The notes: a model not told the origin generated them from the sequence alone. A DNA stretch of 51,433 bases from Gemmatimonadota bacterium (GCA_028874985.1 JAPPGI010000194.1:1-51433); one strand, 5' to 3'; positions 34,902-45,401 are shown, counted from the stretch's first letter. Made by a program: numbers and translations.

Positions 34902-37900
34902 CTAACGAGCGCCCTCAGCACCCGCGGCCAGCAGCCGTCGGACCTCCGGCAGCCCGTGGAGGGTCCTGTTCAACCTGGCGTAGTCCATCGGCGTCCTGCC
35001 CTCGTCGTCCACCACGCCCCTGTCGGCACCGAGAGCCAGCAGGGCCGGGAAGACCGCGGGATTGTACAGCGCGGCGGTGTGCAGTGCGGTCCGGCCCACC
35101 CGGTTCCGCAGCTCCAGGTCGGCCCCCGCATGCACCAGTGCCTCGACGACAGCGGGTCGTCTGTTGAAGTGAGCCGCAAAGTGAAGCGGCGAATTGTGAC
35201 CCGGATCGACGACTCTGCCCGGACCGTCACCTGTCCGGACCCTCCAGGGCTTGCCGGGAGGGATCCCTGCAGCAGGTTCCGCGTCCACCTTCGCCCCCGC
35301 CTCGGCCAGCACCGCGATGACCTCCGGGTTCCCGTTGCCCACGGCGGCCAGGTACAGGGGCGTCATGCCCCGCAGGTCATTGCCGAGAAAAAACTGCATC
35401 GCCCGCGCCTCCAGGTCCGCGCCGGCCTCGATCAGGACGGCCAGCACGGCCGGGTTGGGGTTCTCGAAAGCGGCCACGTGGAGCGGGGTTCCGCCGTTCT
35501 CTTCCCGGGCGTCGACATCGGCACCGGCGTCCAGCAGGAGCTCCGCCACACGGGGGTTCCCGTTTCTCGCGGCGTTGTGTAGCGGCGTCTCGTACCCGTC
35601 GACGCGTGCGTGCACCTCCCCGCCCGCGTCCAGAATGAGGGCCGCCGCGCCCGGATCCGGGTTCCGTGCCGCCCGGTGCAGCGGAGTCCAATCCTTCGGC
35701 TCCCATGGATTGAAAGCCCGGTAGACCTCCACGCGGCGGCTCGCGTTCGCGCCGGCCGCGAGAAGTGCCTGGACTACCGCCGGCGTGCCGGTCTCGGCCG
35801 CCCGGTGCAGCGTGTAGCCCTGCCCGTCCGGTCCGTCCAGCTCCGCGCCCGCCTCGAGCAATGCGTGGATGACGCCGGGATCGCGCGCGGTTCCGGCTGC
35901 AACGTACAGAGCGGAGTCGAGTTGTACGTTGCCGCTCCTTAGCGACGCGGTCAGGGTGCATTCGGCAACGACATCGCCGTCGGCAAGCGCGAAGTGGCTG
36001 GGCGCACCGAAGTTCCCGCAGTTCGCCGGATCCGCGATCCGCCCCGAGTCGTCGCGCGCGTGGGGGTCCGCTCCCAGCTCCAGCAACCGGATCGCGGCGG
36101 CCGGGTTTTTCAGCGCCAGGTGCAACGGAGTCCGCCCGCTGTCCGTCCGGGCGTCGACGTCGGCACCCGCCTGAACCAGCAGGGACAGCATCTCCGTCAC
36201 GATACCGCGCCTCGCCTCCGGCCCCTCATGACCATCGGCAGCCATGTGCAGCGGAGTTCGCCCTCCCCCGTCTCTCGCGTCCACGTCGGCACCCGCCCGG
36301 ATGAGGGCACGGGCGGCGGGCAGGTGGTAGCCCGCTCGATCCCCCGACCAGCGCCAGACTTCCGCAACTCGATGAAGAAGCGTGAACCCGAAGTCGTCCG
36401 TGACTCCGACCCCGGCACCTGCCGCCAACAGAACTCCAAGAACCTCGGGATTCCCGGCCGGAAGCCAGAATTGCGGCGGCCAACTCCTCCGACCCGGGGC
36501 TTCCAACGGGGTTCCCGCGGCCAGACAACCGACCACGCTCTCCACCGGGAACACGAAGTGGGATCCCAACCCGTAGTCTCCACTGCTCCAGTCGCAGTAC
36601 GGGGCTTGCGCCCCACCGGCACGGACGGGTTCCACCCGCTCGGCACCCAGTGCCACGAGCTCGTCCACGACCGCGGGTTTTCGGGCCGGCCACGCCAACT
36701 CCACCGGCGTCTCCCCGCGCTCGTTGGGCGCGTTCACGTCGGCCCCGGCGGCCACAAGCATTTCCACCACCGACACGATGGCGGTGTCGGGCCAGGGTGC
36801 CGCACCCGCCGCCAGGTGAAGCGGCGTGTCGCCGCCACCCGTCCGCAGCGACGGGTCAGCCCCCGCTTCGAGCAGTTCCGCGACGCGTTCAACGTTTTCC
36901 CCCTCGTGTCGAATCCCCAGGTGCAGCGGCGCCATTCCCCGTTCATCGAGCAGGTCGATGTCGGCCCCGGCACTCACAAGCATCGGGATCACGCCCGCGC
37001 TTCCGTAGCCCGCCACGACATGAAGCGGCGACTGGCCCCGCTCGTCCACTGCCGCGGGATCGGCCCCGGCGTCCAGGAGTGCGCGGAAGATATCCGGGCC
37101 GCTCGGAGAAGCCCGGTGCAGCGCGGTCCGGCCCAACACATCGCGGAGGTCGGGATCCGCACCCGCCCGGAGCAGACGGAGCGCAAGGCCCGAAGATCTC
37201 CATGTCCCGCCCAGTGCTTCCATGAGCAGAGTGCCGCCACCCCGCTCCCCGACCAGGTTCACGTCCATGCCCGCCTCCAGCAGGGCGTCCAGGAGGATCA
37301 TCCGGTGCGCGCGGGTCCCGTGCAGAGCGGTGCCAAGGTCGTCCACCACATTCGCATGCGCACCCGCCTCGAGCAGGGTGTTCACCATGACCACATGCCC
37401 CGCGCGCGCCGCGACGTGCAGTGGTGTGGTGCCGCTGTTGTCGGTCACGTCGATGTCCACGCCCCGCTCCAGAAGCGCGGTGGCGACAGCGGTGTTCTCC
37501 TCGGCCGCCGCAAGGTGCAGCGGCGTGTAGCCGTCGCGGGTGCGGGCATTGGCGTCCGCGCCGGCGCCGAGCAGCAGGGAGATCGTGGACGTATCCGCGA
37601 ATCCGGCCGCGTGATGGAGCACGGTGTGGCCGCCCACGTCCCGCGCCGACACGTCGGCTCCCGCCGCCAGGCACCTCACGTAGTTCCCCGGCGTCGTCTC
37701 GGGGAACGGGTTGAGCCAACTCCGCGGAAACGCCGCCCGGGCAAAGACCTGAAGGTGCCAGTTCCGGCAGCTGGCCGGACTGGCGGCTTCGCCCCGGTCG
37801 TTGCGCACATTCGGATCGGCACCCGCCTCCAAGAGCTGGGGTACCGCGCCGTCCACCGGCGAGAAGGACACCGAGCCTTGCCCGTAGACGGGTGACCGAT

Positions 37901-38501
37901 CGCGCCAGGCCAGGTGGAGGGGCGTGTTGCCGCGCACATCGCGCGCATCCACATCGGCACCGCCCTCCAGCAGTGCCGCAAGCGCGGGGCCTCCGTGAAC
38001 GCTGAAGCGAACCAACTGCTTTGCGTCACTGGCATCGGGCTCCACCGGCCGCACCCGGTCCGCCGCTTCGTGCAGGGGTGTGCGCCCGAGCCAGTCACGG
38101 GCGTTGACGTCGACCCCGACCGCGAGAAGATCCCGGATGAAGGACTCCTTCCAGGCCCGGGCCGCGTTGTGCAACGGGGTCCTGCCCAGCTCGTCCACGC
38201 GCGCATGGGGGTCTTCGCCCGCCTCCAGGCAGGCCGGCACCGTCTCCCGCTCGGCGAAGTAGAAGAACTCGTAGGTACCCCAGTACTCGCAGGGATTTGC
38301 GGGGACGGTGGGGGGAACGGTGGCAGCAGACGCGCCGGGTCTGGCGGGGGCGGCGGGAGGCTCGGGGGCGGCGGGCTCGGCAGGCGCGGCGGCCCCGGGG
38401 TTCCGGACGGCGGCCGGGGCCGCGCAGGCGAGGAGCAGAGCGGTTGCCAGCGCGGGGGATCTTGTCCACCGGCCCCTGGTGCCGAAGTCGTCGGGCTTCA
38501 G
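34902..38501 (-). CDS. Giant secreted ankyrin-repeat lipoprotein
   Basis: About 1,199 residues. The frame is open from a CTG at 38501 that overlaps the TGA of the upstream propeller gene (CTGA). This start gives MKPDDFGTRGRW, a hydrophobic stretch (ALATALLLAC, lipobox LLAC) and an Ala/Pro linker. The first ATG/GTG-type alternative is a GTG at 38240, which would discard the signal peptide. More than 25 ankyrin repeats follow (TPLHNAARAW, TPLHLAAAEENTAVATALLE, ALLEAGADPAAVDERGQSPLH). At least four internal cap-like units (CEYWGTYEFFYFAERE..CLEAG; CRNWHLQVFARAAF..CLAAG; YCDWSSGDYGLGSHF..CLAAG; CGNFGAPSHFALADG) suggest serial fusion of whole ankyrin proteins. A surface binding role is likely; partners unknown. 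Confidence 0.8.
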   Translation of the reverse strand: MKPDDFGTRGRWTRSPALATALLLACAAPAAVRNPGAAAPAEPAAPEPPAAPARPGASAATVPPTVPANPCEYWGTYEFFYFAERETVPACLEAGEDPHARVDELGRTPLHNAARAWKESFIRDLLAVGVDVNARDWLGRTPLHEAADRVRPVEPDASDAKQLVRFSVHGGPALAALLEGGADVDARDVRGNTPLHLAWRDRSPVYGQGSVSFSPVDGAVPQLLEAGADPNVRNDRGEAASPASCRNWHLQVFARAAFPRSWLNPFPETTPGNYVRCLAAGADVSARDVGGHTVLHHAAGFADTSTISLLLGAGADANARTRDGYTPLHLAAAEENTAVATALLERGVDIDVTDNSGTTPLHVAARAGHVVMVNTLLEAGAHANVVDDLGTALHGTRAHRMILLDALLEAGMDVNLVGERGGGTLLMEALGGTWRSSGLALRLLRAGADPDLRDVLGRTALHRASPSGPDIFRALLDAGADPAAVDERGQSPLHVVAGYGSAGVIPMLVSAGADIDLLDERGMAPLHLGIRHEGENVERVAELLEAGADPSLRTGGGDTPLHLAAGAAPWPDTAIVSVVEMLVAAGADVNAPNERGETPVELAWPARKPAVVDELVALGAERVEPVRAGGAQAPYCDWSSGDYGLGSHFVFPVESVVGCLAAGTPLEAPGRRSWPPQFWLPAGNPEVLGVLLAAGAGVGVTDDFGFTLLHRVAEVWRWSGDRAGYHLPAARALIRAGADVDARDGGGRTPLHMAADGHEGPEARRGIVTEMLSLLVQAGADVDARTDSGRTPLHLALKNPAAAIRLLELGADPHARDDSGRIADPANCGNFGAPSHFALADGDVVAECTLTASLRSGNVQLDSALYVAAGTARDPGVIHALLEAGAELDGPDGQGYTLHRAAETGTPAVVQALLAAGANASRRVEVYRAFNPWEPKDWTPLHRAARNPDPGAAALILDAGGEVHARVDGYETPLHNAARNGNPRVAELLLDAGADVDAREENGGTPLHVAAFENPNPAVLAVLIEAGADLEARAMQFFLGNDLRGMTPLYLAAVGNGNPEVIAVLAEAGAKVDAEPAAGIPPGKPWRVRTGDGPGRVVDPGHNSPLHFAAHFNRRPAVVEALVHAGADLELRNRVGRTALHTAALYNPAVFPALLALGADRGVVDDEGRTPMDYARLNRTLHGLPEVRRLLAAGAEGAR

Positions 38502-39820
38502 TTCACGTCACCCGGCAACCGCTTGACCACCACGGTCTGCACATCGAATTCGTCCCGTTCGATGAACGCCGCCAGGCCGTCCGGGCCGAACGCGTCGGGA
38601 ATCTCAGTGGCGCCGGACCGGTAGCTTCCCACATACCGTCCCTCCATGTCCAGCACATCGACGGGGCCGTCGCCGCTCCGTTCCTCCCCGCGCCTCCGCA
38701 CCCAGATCCTGCCGTTCCACGTCGTGCTCAGGCCGCGAATGACGGGCACCTCGGCGAAGAACCGCAGGTTCCCGATGCGTTCGCGCTCCTCCGCCCTCTC
38801 CTCCTCCGGATCACCCTTGACGACCTGTCCGTTGATCACCATGGAGACCCGGCCGGACAGTTCTTCATCGGACCTGGCCTCGAGTTCCTCCAGCCGCCGG
38901 TCCTTCTCGGCCCCGATCACACGATCGGTCACCGCTTCCGGCGGGAAGGGCCGCGACAGGACGCGGGAGACTCCTTCGCCGACCGCGGCGATGTGGACGG
39001 CGTAGTCGGAAGAATCCGAAAACGCCACCGTCCCGTCGGGAAGAACGCCCCAATGCAATTGGGGGGTGAACACGGGCGGGCCGCTCCACTCGCTGACACT
39101 CACGGCACCGTCACCCATGCGGACCATTCCCGACATTGGGTCCGCGCTGGCGGGCCGCCACCCTTCGGCGATCGTATCCTTGACGACTTCCTCCCCGGAC
39201 AGGATCACACGCTCAATCGCCCGTGTGGTCGGATCGGCCCGTTTCGGCCGCCCTGCGCCGGCAACGCTCGTAACCGAAAGCGCCATCATCGATCCGCTCC
39301 CGGTGCTCGTGACCAGCGCATCGGTGCCGCGCTGGGCCATGTGCGCCGCGACAGCCGTGTACGACGGATCTCCCCCAATCCGGACCATGCGCCGGAACTC
39401 GCCGTTCGCGTCATAGACCTGGTAGGCACGGTGCCCCATGTCCACCACCACCACCCGCCCGTCCTCCATGACAACCATCTCCACGGCGTTGCGAAACTCC
39501 CCCGGGCCCTCGCCCTCCCGCCCGATCTCCCGGACCAGCTCGCCGTCGGTACCCACCACGTAGATCCGCTCGGCCTGGGTGTCGAACACATGGAGACGGC
39601 CGACGCCGTCGAAGGCCACCTTGCGCACGCTGCCGAACTGCTCCCACTCCTCGCCCGTGATCGTGCCCAGCCGGAAGACCTCCTCGAACCCGGCTTCCAG
39701 CCAGCGGTCCTCGCGGGGGAGTTCAATGGTCTCCTGGGCAGAGGCTGCATGTACGATCAGCGTACCTGCTGCCACGATGGCAGACGCCGTGCCTGATCGA
39801 CGTTTCGCGATCCTGCTCAT
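38498..39820 (-). CDS. Secreted six-bladed beta-propeller protein (array member)
   Basis: Protein of 440 residues with a signal peptide (GTASAIVAAGTLIVHAASA). The family opening is ETIELPREDRWLEAGFEEVF, with blade motifs [40 protein letters not shown] and HWGVLPDGTVAFSDSSDYAV, and the terminal [20 protein letters not shown]. An Arg/Glu-rich helical insert (DPEEERAEERERIGNL) precedes the last blades. The stop overlaps the CTG proposed as the start of the ankyrin gene. No lipobox; probably periplasmic or secreted. Confidence 0.85.
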   Translation of the reverse strand: MSRIAKRRSGTASAIVAAGTLIVHAASAQETIELPREDRWLEAGFEEVFRLGTITGEEWEQFGSVRKVAFDGVGRLHVFDTQAERIYVVGTDGELVREIGREGEGPGEFRNAVEMVVMEDGRVVVVDMGHRAYQVYDANGEFRRMVRIGGDPSYTAVAAHMAQRGTDALVTSTGSGSMMALSVTSVAGAGRPKRADPTTRAIERVILSGEEVVKDTIAEGWRPASADPMSGMVRMGDGAVSVSEWSGPPVFTPQLHWGVLPDGTVAFSDSSDYAVHIAAVGEGVSRVLSRPFPPEAVTDRVIGAEKDRRLEELEARSDEELSGRVSMVINGQVVKGDPEEERAEERERIGNLRFFAEVPVIRGLSTTWNGRIWVRRRGEERSGDGPVDVLDMEGRYVGSYRSGATEIPDAFGPDGLAAFIERDEFDVQTVVVKRLPGDVN

Positions 39821-39914
39821 TGGGTCACCGTCCTCGTCTGTTCGTTTCTCGCAAATGGCCGGCCGCTGACGGTGGGACCCCTCCTTGAGCGGAATGGTTG
39901 GCAGGGTGCCGGTC

Positions 39915-41162
39915 CTACAAACCGGAAGTCCCGGCCACCACCCGCTTCACCGTCACCGTCTGGACACCCAACTCGTTTATCTCCACAATCGCCACCAGGC
40001 CGTCAGGGCCGAAGGCGTCCGGCAGTTCCGTGGTCCCAGCCGGGAGGCTCCCCACGTACCGGCCTTCGGGCGAGAGAACGTCGATGGGCCCGTCATCGTT
40101 GGGGTCGTCGCCACGCCGCAGCACCCAGATGTGCCCGTCCCACGTCGTCCCCAGACCGCGAATCACGGACAGTTCGGTGTGGAAATCCATTCCCTCGATC
40201 CCCCGGCGCCGCGCTTGAAGGTCATCGCCGGGCTCGGCCGTCTCCTCCAGCCGACGCAGCCGCCGGTCCTTCTCGGCGCGGATTATGCGTCCCGTCACCG
40301 GCTCGGGCTCGAACGGACGCGTCAGGATCCGCACGACCCCCGCTGCCGGCGCGGCCACCTTCACCGCATACGTAGTCGAGTCCGAAAACGCCACCCTGCC
40401 GCCCGGAAGCACTCCCCAATGGAACTCGGGGCTGAATTCGGGGAGTAGGCTTGTAGGTCTGGGCGCGTAGTTGGCAATGCGGACCTGATCCATGCCCTCG
40501 GAGCCGATCGGGGGCAGCCATGCTTCGACGATGGTATCCCTGACGGTCTCCTCCCCGGACAGGATGATGCGCACGAGCGCGTGTGAGACCGGAAACCGGA
40601 CCGGGACGCTGAACACCGCCCCCGAAAACACCATGATCCTGGACTGAGTGGGCACTCCGACCACCGCATCCGAACCCGGCTGGGCCACCACACGTCCGAC
40701 ACTGGCAACCCCCGGTTCGGCCATGCGCACCATGCGTTCGAATTCTCCACCGGCGGCGACGACGTGGTACCCGCGGCGGGAGGGATCCCCCACCACCACG
40801 CGACCGTCGTCGAAAACCGCCATGGCGGCAGTCTCGGCGAACTCGCCCGGGCCTTCTCCCGCTCCACCCGATTCCCGGATCAGGCGGCCATCGCCACCCA
40901 CGACATAGACCAGCTGCGCCTGCCGGTCCAGGACGTAGAGGTGGCCCGCACGATCGAAGGCCACGTCCATGATCTGCCCGAACTGCTCCCATGCTTCGCC
41001 CGTCACGGCAGAGCCTACCTGGTACAGCTCCTCGATGACGGCCTCCAGCCAGCGGTCCTCGCCTGGCAGTTCGATGACCTCCTGGGCGTTCAGGGGGGCG
41101 GCGGCCAGGCAAACTGCAGCAGCCGGGACGACCCCGGACATCACCTCGCGAAAGCTCCTCAT
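39915..41162 (-). CDS. Secreted six-bladed beta-propeller protein (array member)
   Basis: Protein of 415 residues. Signal peptide REVMSGVVPAAAVCLAAAPLNA, then EVIELPGEDRWLEAVIEELYQ, AGEGPGEFAETAAMAVFDDG, HWGVLPGGRVAFSDSTTYAV and the terminal AFGPDGLVAIVEINELGVQT. The leader GGTGAGACGC before the ATG at 41162 is identical to that of the TGA-split paralogue at 33616-34884, which places these two as close relatives. It lies 85 bp after the next gene upstream. Confidence 0.85.
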   Translation of the reverse strand: MRSFREVMSGVVPAAAVCLAAAPLNAQEVIELPGEDRWLEAVIEELYQVGSAVTGEAWEQFGQIMDVAFDRAGHLYVLDRQAQLVYVVGGDGRLIRESGGAGEGPGEFAETAAMAVFDDGRVVVGDPSRRGYHVVAAGGEFERMVRMAEPGVASVGRVVAQPGSDAVVGVPTQSRIMVFSGAVFSVPVRFPVSHALVRIILSGEETVRDTIVEAWLPPIGSEGMDQVRIANYAPRPTSLLPEFSPEFHWGVLPGGRVAFSDSTTYAVKVAAPAAGVVRILTRPFEPEPVTGRIIRAEKDRRLRRLEETAEPGDDLQARRRGIEGMDFHTELSVIRGLGTTWDGHIWVLRRGDDPNDDGPIDVLSPEGRYVGSLPAGTTELPDAFGPDGLVAIVEINELGVQTVTVKRVVAGTSGL

Positions 41163-41246
41163 GCGTCTCACCTTTCCGTCAACAACGTCACCGGCGGGCG
41201 GCCCTTCACTGCCCGGCACACATCCGATCAACCCCGAACAAACAAA

Positions 41247-42527
41247 TCAATTCACCGCCAGCGGCATCCTCTTCACCACGACCGTCTGGACACCAAAGTC
41301 GTCGGTCTCGACGAAGGCGGCCAGGCCGCCCGGCCCGAACGCCCGCGGGATTGCAATCGCTTCCCTATCGTAGCTGCCCACGTACCGGCCTTCCATCGCC
41401 AGCACGTCCACCGCGGTTGTCCGGTCCGGACCGCCCCGCACAACCCAGATCCTCCCGTTCCAGGTCGTGTACAGGTCGAAGACGATGGAGATTTCGTGGT
41501 AGAAGAGGGTTTTTTCGATGCTCTCTCTGATTCGCTTTCTCTCCCGGTCCGCATCGCCGCGCACCCACCGCCCGGCCCTGTCCCTGGACCGGGCGCTCGC
41601 TTCCAGGGTCTCATCGGAGATTTCCTCCAGGTTCTCCAGGCTGCCGTTCTTTAAGTCCAATATGAGATCATTCGTCACCGGTTCCGGCCGGAGCGGCCGC
41701 GTCAGAATGCGGGACACACCCGTCCCCACGGCGGCAATCTTGATCGCGTAGGCCGAAGAGTCCGAGAACGCCACGGCCCCACCGGGAAGGACGCCCCAAT
41801 GCAACCGTGGGCTCACTTCGGCGTATCGGGACCGCCACGGGCCGCGGAAGATGTCGAGTCCGCCGTCGGGACTCTGCAGCGGCGGCAGAAACCCATGGAC
41901 GATCGTGTCCCTGGCGACCACCTCGCCGGACAGGGTGATGCGTTCGATGGGCCGTGAGGTCGGGTCGGGTCGTCGCGGAGGCTCGCCCGACCAGGAGACA
42001 CCCCGGACATCTTCCGGGACGGTGACCAAAGCGTCCGTGCCACGCAGAGCCGCGTGCACGGTGATGACCGTGTAGGACGGATCTCCTCCGAACCGGAAGG
42101 CGCGCTCGAAGCCGCCTTCCGCATCGAAGAGCTGATAGGCACGTCGGACCCGGTCCATCACCACCACCCTGCCGTCCTCCATCACGATCATCTGGTCGGC
42201 GCTGTCGAACTCCCCCGGACCACCGCCCTCCCGTCCGAATTCGCGAACCAGGGTACCGTCGGTCCCCACCACGAACACGGCGCTGATCTGCTCGTCGAAC
42301 ACGTAGAGCCTCCCCGAGCCGTCGAACGCCAACTCACCCACCCAGCCGAACTGCTCCCACGCCTCGCCCGTTACCGTGCCGAGGCGGTAGACCTCCTCCA
42401 GGTCGGGCTCCAGCATGCGGTCCTCGCCGGGGAGGTCGACGACCTGCTGGGCGACGGCAGCAACAGCCGCCAGGAGGCACAGCGCTGACGAAAAACACGC
42501 GCGCAGCCATATTCGACGTTCGTTCAT
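41247..42527 (-). CDS. Secreted six-bladed beta-propeller protein (array member)
   Basis: Protein of 426 residues. Signal peptide CFSSALCLLAAVAAVAQ, then QVVDLPGEDRMLEPDLEEVY, GREGGGPGEFDSADQMIVME (GGGPGEF replaces GEGPGEF), [20 protein letters not shown], and a charged insert (ASARSRDRAGRWVRGDADRE). The end is AFGPGGLAAFVETDDFGVQT. Nearest to the member at 38498-39820. ATG at 42527. Confidence 0.85.
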   Translation of the reverse strand: MNERRIWLRACFSSALCLLAAVAAVAQQVVDLPGEDRMLEPDLEEVYRLGTVTGEAWEQFGWVGELAFDGSGRLYVFDEQISAVFVVGTDGTLVREFGREGGGPGEFDSADQMIVMEDGRVVVMDRVRRAYQLFDAEGGFERAFRFGGDPSYTVITVHAALRGTDALVTVPEDVRGVSWSGEPPRRPDPTSRPIERITLSGEVVARDTIVHGFLPPLQSPDGGLDIFRGPWRSRYAEVSPRLHWGVLPGGAVAFSDSSAYAIKIAAVGTGVSRILTRPLRPEPVTNDLILDLKNGSLENLEEISDETLEASARSRDRAGRWVRGDADRERKRIRESIEKTLFYHEISIVFDLYTTWNGRIWVVRGGPDRTTAVDVLAMEGRYVGSYDREAIAIPRAFGPGGLAAFVETDDFGVQTVVVKRMPLAVN

Positions 42528-42558
42528 CCCCTTCTCGCCGATCGCGTTCGTCCCCAGT

Positions 42559-43752
42559 TCATCGGGCTGACAGCCTCCTCACGACCACCGTCCTCACGTC
42601 AAGCTCGTCCGTCTCGATGAACGCCGCCAGCCCATCCGGACCGAACGCGGCCGGCATGTCGACGGCACCCGCCCGGTAGCTGCCGAGATACCTGCCGTCC
42701 ATCGTCAGCACATCGATGGGGCCCGAATCGTCGATCGGCTCCTCGCCGTGCCGCTGCACCCAGATCTCGCCGTCCCAGCCTGTGCGCAGGGCACGCAGGA
42801 TCGCCACTTCGTCGGAGAACGGCAGGGTGTCGATCCGTTCGTTTTCGAACCGCCGGATGGCCGGACTGAGCCCTTCGCTTCTCTTCCTGAGCCGGTCCTT
42901 CTCGGCCCTGATCATCGGGCCCGTCACCGGGACCGGCCGGAGCGGGCGGCGCAGAATCCGCCACACCCCTTCGTCGGGCCGCGCGATCCTGATCGCGTAC
43001 GCCGTCGAATCGGAAAAGGCGACGCTGCCGCCGGGGAGCACGCCCCACAGCATGCGCGAGCCGAAGGCCTTCACCTGCGGCAGCCCCGTGTACAGCGATT
43101 CTCCGCCCTCGGGCAGCCAGCCCTCCACGACGGTGTCCCTGGTCACCACTTCGCCCGTGAGATCGATGCGTTCGACCGGCCGGCTGGTGTGCGGCCTGGT
43201 GTCGCCCTTGTACGACATGCTCCGGAACCCGGCCCCCACCGCGGAAAACACGGCCTCGCCCCCGGGATCGGGAATGATGGCCCTCAGGATCGGCCTTTCT
43301 CCCTCGATTGCCCAGCGTACCCTGCGTTCGAATTCCCCGCTCGCGTCAAAGAGGTGATAGACGAACAGCCCGGCATCCCCGACAACCACCCGGCCGTCCC
43401 GAAGGACCGCGAGCGCCAGCGCGCGGCGAAACTCCCCCGGCCCTTCACCCGGCCCACCGAGCGTACGACGGAATTCGCCGTCGGGGCCGACCACGGTGAT
43501 CATGGTGGCCTGGCTGTCGAGTACGTACAGCTGCCCCGCGCCGTCGAACGCCACCTCGTACACGCTCCCGAACTGCTCCCAGTCCTCCCCGGAGAGGGAG
43601 CCGATCCGGTAGACCTCCTCGAAGTCCGGTTCCAGCCAGCGGTCCTGAGCGGGAAGCTCGATGATCTCCTGGGCGCCGGAGGACGCCGTGCCGAGCAGGC
43701 ACACCGGTACAGCCCAGCATGCTCCGCGCATCGCGCCGGCCAACGGTCCCAT
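42559..43752 (-). CDS. Secreted six-bladed beta-propeller protein (array member)
   Basis: Protein of 397 residues. The ATG at 43752 has GGGAGGAG 5 bp upstream. Signal peptide [19 protein letters not shown], then [60 protein letters not shown], and the terminal [20 protein letters not shown]. The frame is open 76 codons further upstream only because it runs through the neighbouring gene fragment. Confidence 0.85.
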   Translation of the reverse strand: MGPLAGAMRGACWAVPVCLLGTASSGAQEIIELPAQDRWLEPDFEEVYRIGSLSGEDWEQFGSVYEVAFDGAGQLYVLDSQATMITVVGPDGEFRRTLGGPGEGPGEFRRALALAVLRDGRVVVGDAGLFVYHLFDASGEFERRVRWAIEGERPILRAIIPDPGGEAVFSAVGAGFRSMSYKGDTRPHTSRPVERIDLTGEVVTRDTVVEGWLPEGGESLYTGLPQVKAFGSRMLWGVLPGGSVAFSDSTAYAIRIARPDEGVWRILRRPLRPVPVTGPMIRAEKDRLRKRSEGLSPAIRRFENERIDTLPFSDEVAILRALRTGWDGEIWVQRHGEEPIDDSGPIDVLTMDGRYLGSYRAGAVDMPAAFGPDGLAAFIETDELDVRTVVVRRLSAR

Positions 43753-43769
43753 CGCTCTCCTCCCCGAGT

Positions 43770-44060
43770 TCACCCGCCCGCCACCCGTCTCTTCACCGCC
43801 ACCGTCTGCACACCCAACTCGTCCGTTTCGATTTCGATGATCGCCGCCAGACCATCCGGGCCGAAGGCGGCCGCCATCACCACCGCCCCCGCCCGGTAAT
43901 TGCCCAGGTACCGACCCTCTGGCGCAAGCACATCGATGGGTCCGTCGTCGCTGGGACCGTCGCCACACCGCAGAACCCATATGTGCCGGTCCCAGGTCGT
44001 CGCCAAGCCGCGAATGACCACTCGCTCGAAGTCTCGACCGGATTCAAGATGCGCGTCGTC
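43770..44060 (-). pseudogene. C-terminal fragment of a beta-propeller paralogue
   Basis: About 85-95 codons encode only the last blade and tail: [60 protein letters not shown], ending [12 protein letters not shown]. It is closest to the tail of the member at 39915-41162. No start, signal peptide or other blades precede it; upstream sequence up to the next gene stop at 44139 is unrelated. A leftover of recombination inside the array. Confidence 0.8.
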
Positions 44061-44138
44061 ATGTGGCCGAACCCGTCGAGAGAGAATGGACTCTCCACGC
44101 TCCGCGCCTCGCTCTCGGCACCGGGCCGCCAGAGTGGA

Positions 44139-45401
44139 TCACTGTCTTCCCCGCGGGCCAAGCCGTCTCACGACCACCATCTTCACGTCCATTTCATCCG
44201 GCTCGATGAACGCCATCAGGCCTGCCGGCCCGAATGCGGCCGGCATCCCGATCGCCCCGGCAGGATAGGTGCCGACGTAGCCACCCTCCTTCGTGAGGAC
44301 ATCGATGGGCCCGTCGTCGTCGCCCGGTTCCTCGCCGTGCCGCTGCACCCAGATTTCCCCGTTCCAGCGAGCCCCCAGGCTCCGCACGATCGAGACCTCG
44401 TCAAACACGCCCACGAGATCCATGTAACCGACCACGCTTTCCCTGGGGCTTTCCGGCGGTGAGGCCACGCCGTTGATGACGAACCTCGGCACTCCTCGGG
44501 CCTCCATTTCCTTGACGCGACGTTCCGTTTCGGCTTCGATCACCCGGTTCGTGACAGGGATCGGCCGGAAGGGCCGTTTCAGGATTCGCCCGATTCCCTC
44601 CCCCGGCCGCACGATCCTGATGGCGTACGCCGACGAGTCCGAGAACGCCACGTCTCCGTCGGGTAGCACACCCGCAAGGACATGTGGTCCGAATACCCGG
44701 CGAGGTGGAATACCGAAGTTCACCTGACCGCCGAAGGGCAGACCGGACCGGTCTCCACCCGGAGGGAGCCAGCCCTCGGCAACCGTGTCCTTCACCGCGA
44801 CGTCTCCGGTAAGAATGAGACGTTCCAACGGTCTGGTCGTGTGCGGCGTGGTGCGCCCAATTGTGGCCATGCCGACCTGCAGGTTCCGCGCCCCCACCAA
44901 GGTGAAGACGGCTTCGCCTCCCGGGTCGGCCAGCAGAGCTGTAAGTCTGACATCACCAGGCTCGGGAGCCATCCGCACCAGGCGCTCGAAATCTCCGTTC
45001 GCGTCGAAGATCTGGTATGCGCGGTGCCCGAGGTCTCCGATCACGACCCTCCCGTCCCGCATGACCGCGAGTCCGTCCGCGCTGCGGAACTCGCCCGGCC
45101 CCTCCCCCGACCTGCCGAACGCACGCAGGTACTCGCCGCCCGGGCCCACCACGGTGATGCGGGCCGCCTGGTTGTCGTACACGTACAGCCGCCCCATTCC
45201 ATCGAAGCCCAGCGCGCGTACATTGCCGAACTGCTCCCACGCGTCGCCGGTCACGGATCCGACCCGGTACACCTCCTCGAAGTCGGCGTCGATCCTGCGG
45301 TCCTCTGTGGGAAGTTCGATGACTTCCTGGGCGCTCAGGGCCGGCGGGACCACCCAGGCCGCAGCTACCCGGCAAACGACGTGGACCATCGAAGCGCTCA
45401 T
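44139..45401 (-). CDS. Secreted six-bladed beta-propeller protein (first gene of the array)
   Basis: About 420 residues. Signal peptide [16 protein letters not shown], then [60 protein letters not shown] (Ala replaces the usual Trp of HWGVLP) and the terminal [20 protein letters not shown]. The ATG at 45401 has AAGG-type sequence a few bases upstream; a GTG at 45410 is the alternative. It is the promoter-proximal member of the minus-strand array. Confidence 0.83.
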   Translation of the reverse strand: MSASMVHVVCRVAAAWVVPPALSAQEVIELPTEDRRIDADFEEVYRVGSVTGDAWEQFGNVRALGFDGMGRLYVYDNQAARITVVGPGGEYLRAFGRSGEGPGEFRSADGLAVMRDGRVVIGDLGHRAYQIFDANGDFERLVRMAPEPGDVRLTALLADPGGEAVFTLVGARNLQVGMATIGRTTPHTTRPLERLILTGDVAVKDTVAEGWLPPGGDRSGLPFGGQVNFGIPPRRVFGPHVLAGVLPDGDVAFSDSSAYAIRIVRPGEGIGRILKRPFRPIPVTNRVIEAETERRVKEMEARGVPRFVINGVASPPESPRESVVGYMDLVGVFDEVSIVRSLGARWNGEIWVQRHGEEPGDDDGPIDVLTKEGGYVGTYPAGAIGMPAAFGPAGLMAFIEPDEMDVKMVVVRRLGPRGRQ

